A DNA stretch of 64,000 bases from Pseudoduganella albidiflava (lineage in GTDB: Bacteria > Pseudomonadota > Gammaproteobacteria > Burkholderiales > Burkholderiaceae_D): assembly GCF_004322755.1 (NCBI RefSeq), contig NZ_CP036401.1, positions 1,612,001 to 1,676,000 of the forward strand, read 5' to 3'. Position numbers and translations under genes: made by a program. The notes beneath the pieces are model-generated. The model was not told where the DNA came from and searched no databases. It saw nothing but the letters and a program-made list of their open reading frames with translations. Shown one piece after another: positions 17,007 through 25,887 of this stretch (the stretch's first letter is position 1; each line of letters opens with the position of its first letter).

Positions 17007-18359
17007 CTAGGCCGCTTCCATGCTGATCTGGATCGACAGCCCGCCGCCGTCCCGATTGCTCAGCTGTAGTTCCGCGCCATGCCGTTGCAGCACGCGCTCG
17101 ACGATGGCCAGGCCGAGGCCGGCGCCGTTGGCCTGGCTGCGCGCTTCGTCGAGCCGGGTGAACGGTTTCAGCAACTCGGCCATCCGCTCTTCCGGCACGC
17201 CCACGCCATGGTCCTGCACGTCGATCACCACCCGCCGGGCCGTGTGCATGCCCTTGATGGTGCAGCGGATATCGATCTCGGCAAGGTCGGTGCCGGGCGT
17301 CTTGCCGTAGCGACGGGCATTCTCGATCAGGTTATGGAACACCCGCTTCAGGTCGGTGATGTTGCCCCTGATCTGGGCGGCGCACGAGATGTCGGTGGTG
17401 ACCTTCACGTCCGGCAGGCGGGAGACTTCATGCGCCACTTCCTCCAGCATGGCCGTCACGTCGATCGGCACGAAGGTGGACGATTCGGTCGGTTTCGCGT
17501 AATCGAGGAACTGGGCGATGATCGCGTCCATCTGCGCCAGGTCGGACTTCATGCCATCGCGGGCATCCGGCGCCAGGTCCGCCATCTCCACTTCCAGCTG
17601 CATGCGCGTGAGCGGCGTGCGCAGGTCGTGCGAGATGCCGGCCAGGATCACGGCGCGGTCCGATTCCACCTGCTGCAGGTCGTCCACCATCTGGTTGAAG
17701 CTGCGGTTGGCCTGCCGGATTTCCTGCGGCCCTTTTTCCGGCAGCGGCTCCGGATGGCGGCCCTGCGCGATGGCGCGGAACGCCGCCGTGAGCCGGCGCA
17801 GCGGCGCATTGACGAGGCTGGAAATGGCCGCCGCGCCCAGCAGCGACACGAGGGAGACGACAGCCGCCCAGCCGAGCCACTGGATCCCCGTCAGCCAGGG
17901 AATGCGTTCGCGCTCGAGCATCAGCCAGTAGGCGTCTTCGCCGATATTGAAACTGACCCAGAAGCCGCGCATGCCGTTCACGCGCGCCGAGAAGCGGGTG
18001 CTCTTGCCCAGCTTGGCCTTGACGAGCCGTTCGATGTCCGGCATCAGCGCGATGTCCGGCGGTGGGTCGACTTCGTCGTTTTCTTCCAGCAGGAAGACGC
18101 GGATGCCTTCGTTCGACACGAGTTCGAACAGCAGTTCGGTGCGCAATTCGGGGGCGGAGTGGGTCAGCGCGGCACGCGTGATGGTGACCACCGAGATCAC
18201 CTGGGCGGCCAGCTGCTGCGCCTGCGGCCCGCGCTGGACCCAGCTGATCATGCCGGTCCACGACGCCATCGACAGCGTCGTCAGCACGCCGAGCAGCAGG
18301 AAGGTACGCCAGAACAGCCCGCTCTTCAGGCGGGCCAGACTTAAAGGTCGGAACTTCAT
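17007..18359 (-). CDS. envZ: EnvZ-like osmosensor histidine kinase
   Basis: Membrane sensor kinase (450 residues) of the OmpR partner type. TM1 lies about 14-37, a periplasmic domain about 38-158, TM2 about 160-182, then HAMP. The H-box is GISHDLRTPLTR with the phosphorylated His, the N-box NLIENARRYG, G1 QDHGVGVP and G2 GAGLGLAIV. It begins 13 bp after the response regulator stop. The HDLRTPLTR box and pairing support EnvZ; the signal sensed is not deducible. Confidence 0.9.
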   Translation of the reverse strand: MKFRPLSLARLKSGLFWRTFLLLGVLTTLSMASWTGMISWVQRGPQAQQLAAQVISVVTITRAALTHSAPELRTELLFELVSNEGIRVFLLEENDEVDPPPDIALMPDIERLVKAKLGKSTRFSARVNGMRGFWVSFNIGEDAYWLMLERERIPWLTGIQWLGWAAVVSLVSLLGAAAISSLVNAPLRRLTAAFRAIAQGRHPEPLPEKGPQEIRQANRSFNQMVDDLQQVESDRAVILAGISHDLRTPLTRMQLEVEMADLAPDARDGMKSDLAQMDAIIAQFLDYAKPTESSTFVPIDVTAMLEEVAHEVSRLPDVKVTTDISCAAQIRGNITDLKRVFHNLIENARRYGKTPGTDLAEIDIRCTIKGMHTARRVVIDVQDHGVGVPEERMAELLKPFTRLDEARSQANGAGLGLAIVERVLQRHGAELQLSNRDGGGLSIQISMEAA

Positions 18360-18372
18360 CGAACGGCACGCA

Positions 18373-19155
18373 TCAGCGCGGCTGTCCCTCCGGGATGAAC
18401 ACGTAGCCCAGGCCCCACACGGTCTGGATGTACAGCGGGCTGGAAGGGTCCGGCTCGATCAGCTTGCGCAGGCGCGAGATCTGCACGTCCAGCGAACGGT
18501 CGAAGACTTCGTATTCGCGGCCGCGCGCCAGTTCCATCAGCTTCTCGCGCGACAGCGGCTGGCGCGCATGGCGGGCAAATACTTTCAGGACCGAGAATTC
18601 GCCGGTGGTCAGCGGCACCGTTTCGCCATTCTTCTTCAGGGTGCGGGTGCCCAGGTCCAGCACGAACTGGCCGAACTCGAAAGTCTGCGGGGTTTCCGAT
18701 GGCGCGCCGGGGATTTCGTCGGGGGCCTTGCGGCGCAGCACCGCGCCGATGCGGGCCACCAGTTCGCGCGGGTTGAACGGCTTCGGCAGGTAGTCGTCGG
18801 CGCCCATTTCCAGGCCGACGATACGGTCCACGTCCTCGCCCTTGGCGGTCAGCATGATGATCGGCGTCTGGTCGCCGGCGCCGCGCAGGCGGCGGCAGAT
18901 CGACAGGCCATCCTCTCCCGGCAGCATCAGGTCCAGTACCAGCAGGTCGTAGCGCTCGCGCAGCCACAGCTTGTTCATCGCGGTGGCGTTTTCCGCGGTA
19001 AACACATTGAAACCCTGTTCGGTCAGGTAGCGGCGCAGCAGGTCGCGCAGGCGGACGTCGTCGTCCACGACCATGATCTTGGCCTGGTGGCCGCCATGGG
19101 AAGTGCTGGTGGAGGAGGGGGTGCCGTTGTTGCCGGTGTCGGTCGATGTGGTCAT
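18373..19155 (-). CDS. ompR: OmpR-family response regulator
   Basis: DNA-binding regulator of 260 residues. The receiver domain (about 25-140) has the acidic pocket VVDDD, the phosphoacceptor Asp in LLVLDLMLPGEDG and the Lys in LPKPF. The winged helix (about 160-255) has LTTGEFSVLK and RGREYEVFDRSLDVQISRLR, the wording of true OmpR. An extra 20-residue Ser/Thr/Gly-rich N-terminus precedes the receiver; a shorter start is possible but none has a clear RBS. First gene of ompR-envZ. Direct repeats at 19,232-19,260 may be its own binding site. Confidence 0.93.
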   Translation of the reverse strand: MTTSTDTGNNGTPSSTSTSHGGHQAKIMVVDDDVRLRDLLRRYLTEQGFNVFTAENATAMNKLWLRERYDLLVLDLMLPGEDGLSICRRLRGAGDQTPIIMLTAKGEDVDRIVGLEMGADDYLPKPFNPRELVARIGAVLRRKAPDEIPGAPSETPQTFEFGQFVLDLGTRTLKKNGETVPLTTGEFSVLKVFARHARQPLSREKLMELARGREYEVFDRSLDVQISRLRKLIEPDPSSPLYIQTVWGLGYVFIPEGQPR

Positions 19156-19231
19156 ATTGCTGTCGGAATTGTCAGAAGCATGTCGCTATGGTAACGTCTT
19201 AACGCGCTGGGCGGCGCGCACGGCAGTACCC

Positions 19232-19260
19232 ATTACAAAGTGTTACAAACTTTACCCAAT
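19232..19260. promoter_or_regulatory. Putative OmpR-type direct repeats
   Basis: Two TTACAAA units start exactly 10 bp apart (19,233 and 19,243), and a weaker TTACCC starts at 19,252. One-helical-turn direct repeats containing GTTACA are the usual OmpR pattern. The site lies between ompR (minus) and the small secreted protein gene (plus), so it could serve both. Inference from pattern only. Confidence 0.45.
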
Positions 19261-19339
19261 CACCCTTATGCCTGGGGGTAAAGGGGCATACACTTCGTCC
19301 ATCGGGTACAGGTTACCAGACACGAACGAGGATATTCGC

Positions 19340-19720
19340 ATGAGCAAGCAGGCACACGATCGGAGCAGGGCAAGCGCGCAGTGCGCGCGCGCCGCGATCG
19401 CGTCCCTCGTGTTCGCGGTCTGTGGCGTGTTGCCATCCATTGTCCATGCCGGTCCGAACGATGGACCGCCACGGCGCGACGACCAGGCCCAGCAACAGCA
19501 GCGCCGCGAACCCCGCTGGGGCAACGCCGAATCGCGCTCCCTTGAATCGCGCTCGTTCGAGGCGCGCGCCGAAGAGCAGCGCCGTCTGATGCAGGAAAGC
19601 GCCAACAACGCGGAAATGTCGCGCCGCATGAGCCGCATGACAGCCGACGAACGCCGCGACCTGCGTCGCCAGATCAATGAAGCCGGCATGGAAGTGTATT
19701 CCAACACGCCGAAGCGCTGA
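19340..19720 (+). CDS. Small exported Arg/Gln-rich protein of unknown function
   Basis: Protein of 126 residues. RBS GAGGAT is 10 bp before the ATG. Residues 1-37 form a signal peptide ending IVHAG. The mature part is highly charged, with a Gln/Arg run (about 50-60), a repeated SRSLESRSFEARAEEQRR helix, and an Arg/Met-rich region MSRMTADERRDLRRQI, which resembles helical periplasmic chaperone or metal-response proteins only in composition. It is divergent from ompR across putative OmpR sites and is followed by a strong terminator. Not recognised as a named family. Confidence 0.75.
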   Translation: MSKQAHDRSRASAQCARAAIASLVFAVCGVLPSIVHAGPNDGPPRRDDQAQQQQRREPRWGNAESRSLESRSFEARAEEQRRLMQESANNAEMSRRMSRMTADERRDLRRQINEAGMEVYSNTPKR

Positions 19721-19746
19721 CCCGCCGGTACGCCGGATCCCCTCCC

Positions 19747-19780
19747 AACGGGCCGCTCATGCAGATGAGCGGCCCGTTTT
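19747..19780 (+). terminator. Rho-independent terminator
   Basis: Perfect 15-bp stem from AACGGGCCGCTCAT to ATGAGCGGCCCGTT around a short GCAG loop, ending in TTTT. It ends the small secreted protein transcript just before the insertion sequence. Confidence 0.9.
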
Positions 19781-19800
19781 GCATGGCGCTGTGCGCGGTA

Positions 19801-20893
19801 ATTAGGGGAACTTCCCGCCGGAATCACGGTCTGACTTCCTGTTGAGATACTTCATGTATATCAGGAGGCGACATGGGCACGGCGGATGTGCGAGTACTGA
19901 TCGAAGCGTTGATGCAGCAACAGCTTTCAGAAGATCAGATCACGTTGTTGCAGCGCTTCCTGGCCAGCGTCTCGCAGCCAGGCCAATGCCATCGCCTGAT
20001 CGAGGAAGCCGCCGGGAGGCCGCCATGTCCCCATTGCGGATGCCAGCGGTCCCACCGCTGCGGACAGGTCAGTGGCTTGCAGCGCTATCGGTGCGTGGCG
20101 TGCCGGCGCAGCTTCAATGCGTTGACCGGTACACCGCTGGCCCGTCTGCGCCTGCGCGACAAGTGGCTGCAATACCTGCAATGCCTGATCGAGTCGACAC
20201 CCGTGCGTTCAGCGGCCAGCCGCGTGGCGGTAGCCAAGTCGACCAGCTTTCGATGGCGCCACCGTTTCATCGCCGCCTTGCTCCGGGCGCCCCGTCCGCA
20301 GCTGTCTGGCATCGTCGAGGCCGATGAAACCTACCATCTGGAATCACAGAAGGGTTCACGACACCTGGATCGGCCGCCCCGTAAACGGGGCGGCAAGGCC
20401 AGCCGGCGCGGCATCAGCAACGAGCTGGACTGCATCCTCGTGGCTCGTGACCGCAACCGGCAAACGTGTGACTTCGTGACCGGCCGCGGCCCGGTCAGCG
20501 CCGGCCAGTTGATGCAACACCTGAAGCCCGTGCTGGCGCCCGATGTCCTGCTCGTCACCGATGCCGCCAAGGCGTACCAGGCTTTCGCGAAGCAGGCCGG
20601 CATCACGCACGAAGCAATCAATGTGCGTGCCGGAATCCGAGCGCGCGGTGCAGTCCATATCCAGGGCGTCAACGGATGGCATAGCCGCTTCAAGACCTGG
20701 CTGCGCCGGTTCAATGGCGTGGCGAGCCGCTACCTGGCCAGTTACACCGGCTGGCTACGTGTGCTCGATGCCGCCGAGCTGACGGCACCGCGGCAATGGT
20801 TGCGCGTTGCCGTGGTGCCAGCCTAGGGTCGTCGGCTCCTGTCGCGCTCGGCATGCAAAAAAGTTTCGTGACCGCCGGCAAGGCTATTCAACG
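19801..20893 (+). mobile_element. IS1595-type insertion sequence (ends approximate)
   Basis: One intact transposase gene is flanked by imperfect inverted ends. GCCGGAATCACG at 19,817-19,828 is mirrored by CGTGACCGCCGGC at 20,867-20,879. Outward from these the match fades and I could not find an 8-bp target duplication, so the outer limits are estimates. It sits in the spacer between the ompR region and the fapA-like gene without breaking either. Confidence 0.5.
19873..20826 (+). CDS. IS1595 family transposase
   Basis: Full-length transposase (317 residues) of the ISXO2-like class. An N-terminal zinc ribbon has CPHCGCQRSHRCG and YRCVACRRSFNALTGTPL (about 51-95). The catalytic core has the first acidic cluster IVEADETYHLESQKGSR (about 152-168), the second Asp in VLLVTDAAKAY, and the C-terminal HIQGVNGWHSRFK, where Asn fills the last position as in several IS1595 subgroups. 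RBS AGGAGG is placed 6 bp before the ATG. No frameshift, so probably active. Confidence 0.92.
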   Translation: MGTADVRVLIEALMQQQLSEDQITLLQRFLASVSQPGQCHRLIEEAAGRPPCPHCGCQRSHRCGQVSGLQRYRCVACRRSFNALTGTPLARLRLRDKWLQYLQCLIESTPVRSAASRVAVAKSTSFRWRHRFIAALLRAPRPQLSGIVEADETYHLESQKGSRHLDRPPRKRGGKASRRGISNELDCILVARDRNRQTCDFVTGRGPVSAGQLMQHLKPVLAPDVLLVTDAAKAYQAFAKQAGITHEAINVRAGIRARGAVHIQGVNGWHSRFKTWLRRFNGVASRYLASYTGWLRVLDAAELTAPRQWLRVAVVPA

Positions 20894-21083
20894 CGAACAG
20901 CGCCTTTTGCATTTGGTGTTTCTTTCCGTGCCTGTTGCCTGTCCTTTACCCCGCGGCGCAGCCATCAAGACAGTTCCCGGTAAGGCTTTTCCGACACACC
21001 CGGCGCCCGGCCTTGCGCCCGATCAAATCGGTCCTCGGCAGACCTTATAAATTACCCATTTGCATTTATTGACGTTGCGCAAT

Positions 21084-22970
21084 ATGGGGATGCCAGTGGA
21101 AAACAGCACGGAACTGACCGGCTTGCCAGCCGGCGAAGAGGAAGCGCCCATCGTCCAGCGCGACGATGGCGTGTGGATGCGCACCGATGTGCCGCCACCG
21201 GTCCTGCAGGCGGCGGCCGGCGACGTGTTCCTGTCCGGCGCCTGCCTGGTGGGGCTGGACTACGGCACGTTCCTGCGCATGCTGTACGGGGCCGGGCCCC
21301 AGCTGCCGGCCGCGCTGCAGGGCCAGCCGCTGGTGCGGGTCGCCGACGCCATCGTGCCGTTTCCGCCGGCCCGCCGGGCGCTCTACAAGGCCGTCAAGTA
21401 TGCCGCCGGTGCCGCCGACTACCTCTTCGAACCCGTGTTCATCGATACCGGCGAAGGCGAACCGCGGCCGGCCACCCTGGTCTTCGACGAATTCGTGGCC
21501 GACATGTGGGTCAAGGGTATCCGTTTCGGCATCGATGCCGGCGCCGTGCGGGAAGGGATCTCCGCCGCAAGGCCCGGGCGCCGCGTGGTGGCGCGGCCCC
21601 TCGACCCGGTGCCGGGGCGCGATGCGGCCTTCGTCGAGGTATCGGAACACCTGCACCGCTCCAACGCACCGCGCGACCTGGGCAACGGCCGCCTCGACCT
21701 GCACACCTTCCAGAACCGCTTTCCGCAGGTGAAGGCGCAGGTGCGGCTGCTGCGCAAGGAACCGCGCACCATGGGAACGCGCGGCTTCAAGCTGACCGGC
21801 GTGCCGGTGGAAGCGGCCCCCGGCAAGGATCTCGAACTGACCCGCGTGGCTGGCGACGGCACCGTGATCGAGCACGCCGACGGCCACGACTACCTGGTGT
21901 CCGCCGTCGAAGGTTTCATCAATGTCGACACGAAGAGCGGTCGCCTGTCGATCGGGCAGAAGATCATCAGCCGCGACGGCGTCAGCGTGCGCACCACCGG
22001 CAACCTGCAACTGAGCGGCGACTACGAGGAATTCGGCGAGGTGCAGGAAAACCGCGTCGTCGAAGGCGGCAGCATCACGATCCACGGCGACGTGTTCGGC
22101 CGCATCGCATCGCGTGGCGGCACCGTGCACCTCAAGCGCAACCTGATGGGTGGCACCATCGTCAATGCCGCCGGCGCGATCCGTGTCGGCGGCACGGCGT
22201 CGAACGCGGTCCTGCAGGCGAAGGGCGGCGAGATCACGGTGCGCAAGGCGCAGAACTGCGTGATCACCGCGGCCAGGGTCACCATCGGCGAGGCGGCCAA
22301 TTGCGAGATCCTTGCCGACGAAGTGGCGATCGGCAGCGCCAGCGGTTGCGCGGTGGCCGGCCGCAACATGACGCTTTCCGGCGCCGGACCCCGCAAGGGC
22401 AGCGAGATGCTGCTGTTCGCGCTGGTGCCCGATACGCGGCGCTACGACGAGGCCATCGCCGATCTGGCGGCCCGCGCCAGCGACTGCGCGGCGCAGGCCA
22501 GCGCGCACCGCGCCGCGTCCGACGCCATCGCCGTCCGGCAGGAAGTGCGCAGCTACCTGGCGCTGTCCGCCCACGTGCGCGCGAAGCAGGTCACGCTCAC
22601 CGCCGCCCAGCAGGCGCTGTACAAGAAGATGGCCGGACAGGTCGAGCCGGCGCTGACCGAGCTTGCCCAGCTGTTGCGAGCCAGCAACGCCGCACGCGCC
22701 CGGCACGACGCATTCCAGGAGCAGCTGGAAACGGCACGCCGGCGCCGCAGCGAGATCGCCATCCCGGCCTCGTGCAAGGTCAAGCGCGTCGATGGCGACA
22801 CGGTCCTGCGCACCATGCTGTACCACCCGGACGCCGGGCCGCCCTATGAGCTGGCGCCGAAGGACATCAAGGAACGACTGAGGGCGGCGCCCTGGAACCA
22901 TGCGCCGGTGCTGCACGCGGCCGAGGGGCCGATCGAGTGGTCGTCGGTGCAGTCATCATCGGCGCAGTAA
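21084..22970 (+). CDS. FapA-like (DUF342) protein
   Basis: Large cytosolic protein (628 residues) of the flagellar-assembly-protein-A/DUF342 family. An N-terminal region leads into a right-handed beta-helix (about 270-450) made of Gly-rich turns: GGSITIHGDVFG, SRGGTVHLKRNLMGG, AAGAIRVGGTASNAVL. A coiled-coil (about 460-590) follows. An ATG at 21,084 is used; an in-frame TTG at 21,060 and an ATG at 21,090 are alternatives, and none has a clear RBS. The next gene is cheW, and no flagellar genes are in view. DUF342 proteins in beta- and gammaproteobacteria have been linked to polar flagella, motility or surface sensing. Role here inferred only. Confidence 0.82.
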   Translation: MGMPVENSTELTGLPAGEEEAPIVQRDDGVWMRTDVPPPVLQAAAGDVFLSGACLVGLDYGTFLRMLYGAGPQLPAALQGQPLVRVADAIVPFPPARRALYKAVKYAAGAADYLFEPVFIDTGEGEPRPATLVFDEFVADMWVKGIRFGIDAGAVREGISAARPGRRVVARPLDPVPGRDAAFVEVSEHLHRSNAPRDLGNGRLDLHTFQNRFPQVKAQVRLLRKEPRTMGTRGFKLTGVPVEAAPGKDLELTRVAGDGTVIEHADGHDYLVSAVEGFINVDTKSGRLSIGQKIISRDGVSVRTTGNLQLSGDYEEFGEVQENRVVEGGSITIHGDVFGRIASRGGTVHLKRNLMGGTIVNAAGAIRVGGTASNAVLQAKGGEITVRKAQNCVITAARVTIGEAANCEILADEVAIGSASGCAVAGRNMTLSGAGPRKGSEMLLFALVPDTRRYDEAIADLAARASDCAAQASAHRAASDAIAVRQEVRSYLALSAHVRAKQVTLTAAQQALYKKMAGQVEPALTELAQLLRASNAARARHDAFQEQLETARRRRSEIAIPASCKVKRVDGDTVLRTMLYHPDAGPPYELAPKDIKERLRAAPWNHAPVLHAAEGPIEWSSVQSSSAQ

Positions 22971-23126
22971 TGATCGACGCAATAATCATCGACGCCATGA
23001 GACAAGCAGGAGCCCCGTTGCGAATAATCCTAACAGGAAACATTGAGCGTTCTCAACGCGGTCACTCGAGGCGACCTTAGCATGGAACTTGCCTGAATTT
23101 ACCGCAAGACGGATGAAAGGATTACC

Positions 23127-23684
23127 ATGCAACCCCAACACATAACGGCGGCGGACAAGGCGCCGCAAGCGCTGAAGGGCCGCGAAGCGCCGAAGCAGGA
23201 TGGCGGCGCGCAAGGCGATGCCGAGGCGCGGCAGTACCTGACTTTCCGCCTCGGTGGACTGGAATACGCACTGGACTACCGCAACGTGCAGGAGCTGCGG
23301 CCGTTGCGGGCACTGGAGCGCTTCGCGGCGGACGGTGAAATCATCAGCGGCGTGGCTGTCTCGCGCGGCGTCATCATGCCGATCGTCGACATGCGCATCG
23401 CCTTCGCCCCGCGGCCGCCGGTGCACGATCCGCGCACCGACGTGATCATCCTGAAGCTGTCCACCTGCGTGATGGGCATGGTGACCGACGGCGTGACCGA
23501 CCTCGTCACCCTGGCCAGCGGCGATATCCGGCCGATTCCGAACCTGGATGCGCAAGCCAGCCTGAATGTCGATTACCTGCTGGGAATCGCCCACGCCGGC
23601 CAGCGCCGGCTGATCGTCGTCGACATCGACAAGCTGATGGCCATCCGCCGCGCCAGCGACGACAGGCTGGACGCCGCCGCGTGA
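23127..23684 (+). CDS. cheW: CheW-like chemotaxis coupling protein
   Basis: Adaptor linking chemoreceptors to CheA (185 residues). The CheW fold starts at YLTFRLGGLEYALDY (about 37-51), with LRPLRALE, VSRGVIMPIVDMRIAF and VTLASGDIRPIPNL as the SH3-like strands. An extra 35-residue, Lys/Gln-rich N-terminal tail is unusual. RBS AAAGGA lies before the ATG. It stands outside any che or fla operon, 156 bp after the FapA-like gene, suggesting a dedicated receptor array or CheV-like use. Confidence 0.9.
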   Translation: MQPQHITAADKAPQALKGREAPKQDGGAQGDAEARQYLTFRLGGLEYALDYRNVQELRPLRALERFAADGEIISGVAVSRGVIMPIVDMRIAFAPRPPVHDPRTDVIILKLSTCVMGMVTDGVTDLVTLASGDIRPIPNLDAQASLNVDYLLGIAHAGQRRLIVVDIDKLMAIRRASDDRLDAAA

Positions 23685-23700
23685 CGGGGGCGGTGAAAAT

Positions 23701-23727
23701 AAGCGCCGCCCGAGGGCGGCGCTTTTC
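23701..23727. terminator. Terminator after cheW
   Basis: Stem AAGCGCCGCCC / GGGCGGCGCTT with a 2-nt loop followed by TTTCTC. It lies between convergent cheW and the ABC-F gene and may serve both. Confidence 0.85.
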
Positions 23728-23754
23728 TCATGCCACGCGGGCCGCGCGGTGCGG

Positions 23755-25755
23755 TCAGGCGGCCAGCGCTTCGAGCTGTTCCTGCAAGCCCAGCCACTCT
23801 TCTTCCAGCTGCGCCAGGTCTTTCGCATAGAACGCCTGGTCCGCCAGCAGCGTCTTCAGCTTCGGCTTGTTGGCCGCCTCGTAGATCGCCGGATCCTGCA
23901 ACTGCGCATCGACTTCCGCCTTCTGCCCATTGCGCTTGGCGATCTGTTCTTCCAGCCGCTTGATCTTGTTCTCGATCGGCTTGCGTTGCGCGGCCAGGCG
24001 CTGGCGCTGTTCCGCTTCCAGGCGCTTCTGCTCGCGCTTGTCGACGGCCGGCGCGGCCGGTGGCGGCGCCACCGGCGACGTGGAGGGATAAGCCGTCTTG
24101 TGTTCCTTGCCGGCGGCCGGCAGCACGTCGGTGCCCTTGCCCAGCTTGGTCTTGAACAGCCAGTCCTTGTAGTCGTCCAGGTCGCCGTCGAACGGCTGCA
24201 GCATGCCGTCGGCCACGATGATGAACTGGTCGGTCGTCGCCCGCAGCAAGTGGCGGTCGTGCGATACCACCACCAGCGTGCCTTCGAACTGGGCCAGCGC
24301 TTCCGTCAGCGCTTCGCGCGTTTCCAGGTCCAGGTGGTTGGTTGGTTCATCGAGCAGCAGCAGGTTCGGGCGCTGCCACACGATCAGCGCCAGCGCCAGG
24401 CGCGCCTTCTCGCCACCGGAGAACGGCGCGATCGGGCTGGTCACCATGGTGCCCGGGAAATTGAAGCCGCCCAGGAAGTTGCGCAGCTCCTGTTCGCGCA
24501 CCGTCGGCGCGATCTTTGCCAGGTGCCACAGCGGCGACTCATCGTGCCGCAGCATCTCCACCTGGTGCTGGGCGAAGTAGCCGATGATCAGCCCCTTGCC
24601 CGTGGTCGCGGTGCCGGCCAGCGGCGCCAGCTCGCCCGCAACGGTCTTGATCAGCGTCGACTTGCCGGCGCCGTTCACGCCGAGCAGGCCGATGCGCTGG
24701 CCCGTCTGCAGGCTGAAGTTGATGCCGTGGACGATGGTCTTTTCCTTGACCTCGTAGGTGGCCGGATCCTCGCTGCGGTAGCCGGCATCCACGTCTTCCA
24801 GCACCAGCAGCGGATTCGGCGCGGACAGCGGCTCGCGGAATTCAAACGAGAACTCGGCGGCGGCGCGCAGCGGCGCCAGCTCTTCCATCTTGGCCAGCGC
24901 CTTCATGCGGCTCTGTGCCTGCCTTGCCTTCGATGCCTTGGCCTTGAAGCGCTCGATGAACGATTCCAGGTGGGCCTTCTTGCGCGCCTGCTTCTCGGCG
25001 GTGCCCGCCATCAGCACCATCTGCGCGGCGCGCTGGCGCTCGAAACTGGAGTAATTGCCGGAGTAGCGCTTCAGCTTGCGGTCGTCGATATGCACGATCA
25101 CGTTGACGATCTCGTCGAGGAAATCGCGGTCGTGCGAAATGATGATCAGCGTGCCGGCATAGCGCTTCAGCCAGTCCTCGAGCCAGATGATGGCATCCAG
25201 GTCCAGGTGGTTGGTCGGTTCATCGAGCAGCAGCAGGTCGGAAGGGCACATCAGCGCCTGGGCCAGGTTCAGGCGCATGCGCCAGCCGCCGGAGAAGCTG
25301 GCCACCGGCTGCTGCATCTGGTCCAGCGTGAAGCCCAGGCCCAGCAGCAGCTGTTCGCCGCGCGACTGCACCGTGTAGGCATCCGCATCGGCCAGCGCCA
25401 CGTGCACATTGCCCAGCTCCAGGCCCTGCTCGGCGGAGTCGGGCAGCGCTTCCAGCCGCTCCAGCTCGGCCTGCAGCTTGCGCAGGTTGACGTCGCCATC
25501 GATCGCGTAGTCGAGCGCGTTGCGCTGCAGCGGCGGCGTTTCCTGCGCCACGTAGGCCATGCGCCACCTGGCGGGGAAATCGATGTTGCCCTGGTCCGGA
25601 TGCAGCTCGTTGCGCAGCATCGCGAACAGGCTGGACTTGCCGGCGCCGTTGGCGCCGATCAGGCCGATCTTGTCGCCGGGGTTCAGCGTCAGGTCGACGT
25701 TTTCCAGCAGCGGCTTCACGCCGCGCATCAGGCTTACTTGTTCGAGACGAATCAT
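23755..25755 (-). CDS. ABC-F family ATPase, YheS/Uup-like
   Basis: Soluble tandem ATPase (666 residues) acting on ribosomes rather than membranes. NBD1 has Walker A GANGAGKSS, signature FSGGWRMRL and Walker B LLLLDEPTNHLDL. The inter-domain linker (about 240-320) carries the basic ARQAQSRMKAL helix. NBD2 has GVNGAGKST, FSGGEKARL and LLLLDEPTNHLDL. A Lys/Arg/Glu-rich coiled-coil closes the protein (about 570-665). Length and C-terminal coil fit YheS better than EttA. It is the last gene downstream of prmB on the same strand. Confidence 0.92.
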   Translation of the reverse strand: MIRLEQVSLMRGVKPLLENVDLTLNPGDKIGLIGANGAGKSSLFAMLRNELHPDQGNIDFPARWRMAYVAQETPPLQRNALDYAIDGDVNLRKLQAELERLEALPDSAEQGLELGNVHVALADADAYTVQSRGEQLLLGLGFTLDQMQQPVASFSGGWRMRLNLAQALMCPSDLLLLDEPTNHLDLDAIIWLEDWLKRYAGTLIIISHDRDFLDEIVNVIVHIDDRKLKRYSGNYSSFERQRAAQMVLMAGTAEKQARKKAHLESFIERFKAKASKARQAQSRMKALAKMEELAPLRAAAEFSFEFREPLSAPNPLLVLEDVDAGYRSEDPATYEVKEKTIVHGINFSLQTGQRIGLLGVNGAGKSTLIKTVAGELAPLAGTATTGKGLIIGYFAQHQVEMLRHDESPLWHLAKIAPTVREQELRNFLGGFNFPGTMVTSPIAPFSGGEKARLALALIVWQRPNLLLLDEPTNHLDLETREALTEALAQFEGTLVVVSHDRHLLRATTDQFIIVADGMLQPFDGDLDDYKDWLFKTKLGKGTDVLPAAGKEHKTAYPSTSPVAPPPAAPAVDKREQKRLEAEQRQRLAAQRKPIENKIKRLEEQIAKRNGQKAEVDAQLQDPAIYEAANKPKLKTLLADQAFYAKDLAQLEEEWLGLQEQLEALAA

Positions 25756-25761
25756 TCTAGA

Positions 25762-25887
25762 TTTTCAAAGCTTCAATTGGTCGGTGGTCGGGAAGACCCC
25801 GGTGTCCGGCCTGCGCCCATGGGGCAGGCAGGATCGTTCGCATGTACGGAAGTCGATTAAAGCTTCAACTGGTCGGCGGTCAGCAGG
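25762..25887. repeat. Duplicated prmB 3' end fragment
   Basis: About 24-28 bp around AAGCTTCAATTGGTCGGTGG (25,769-25,790) match the last codons of prmB at 25,860-25,881 with two or three substitutions. The partial copy lies in the 101-bp spacer between prmB and the ABC-F gene, suggesting a past local duplication. Confidence 0.6.
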
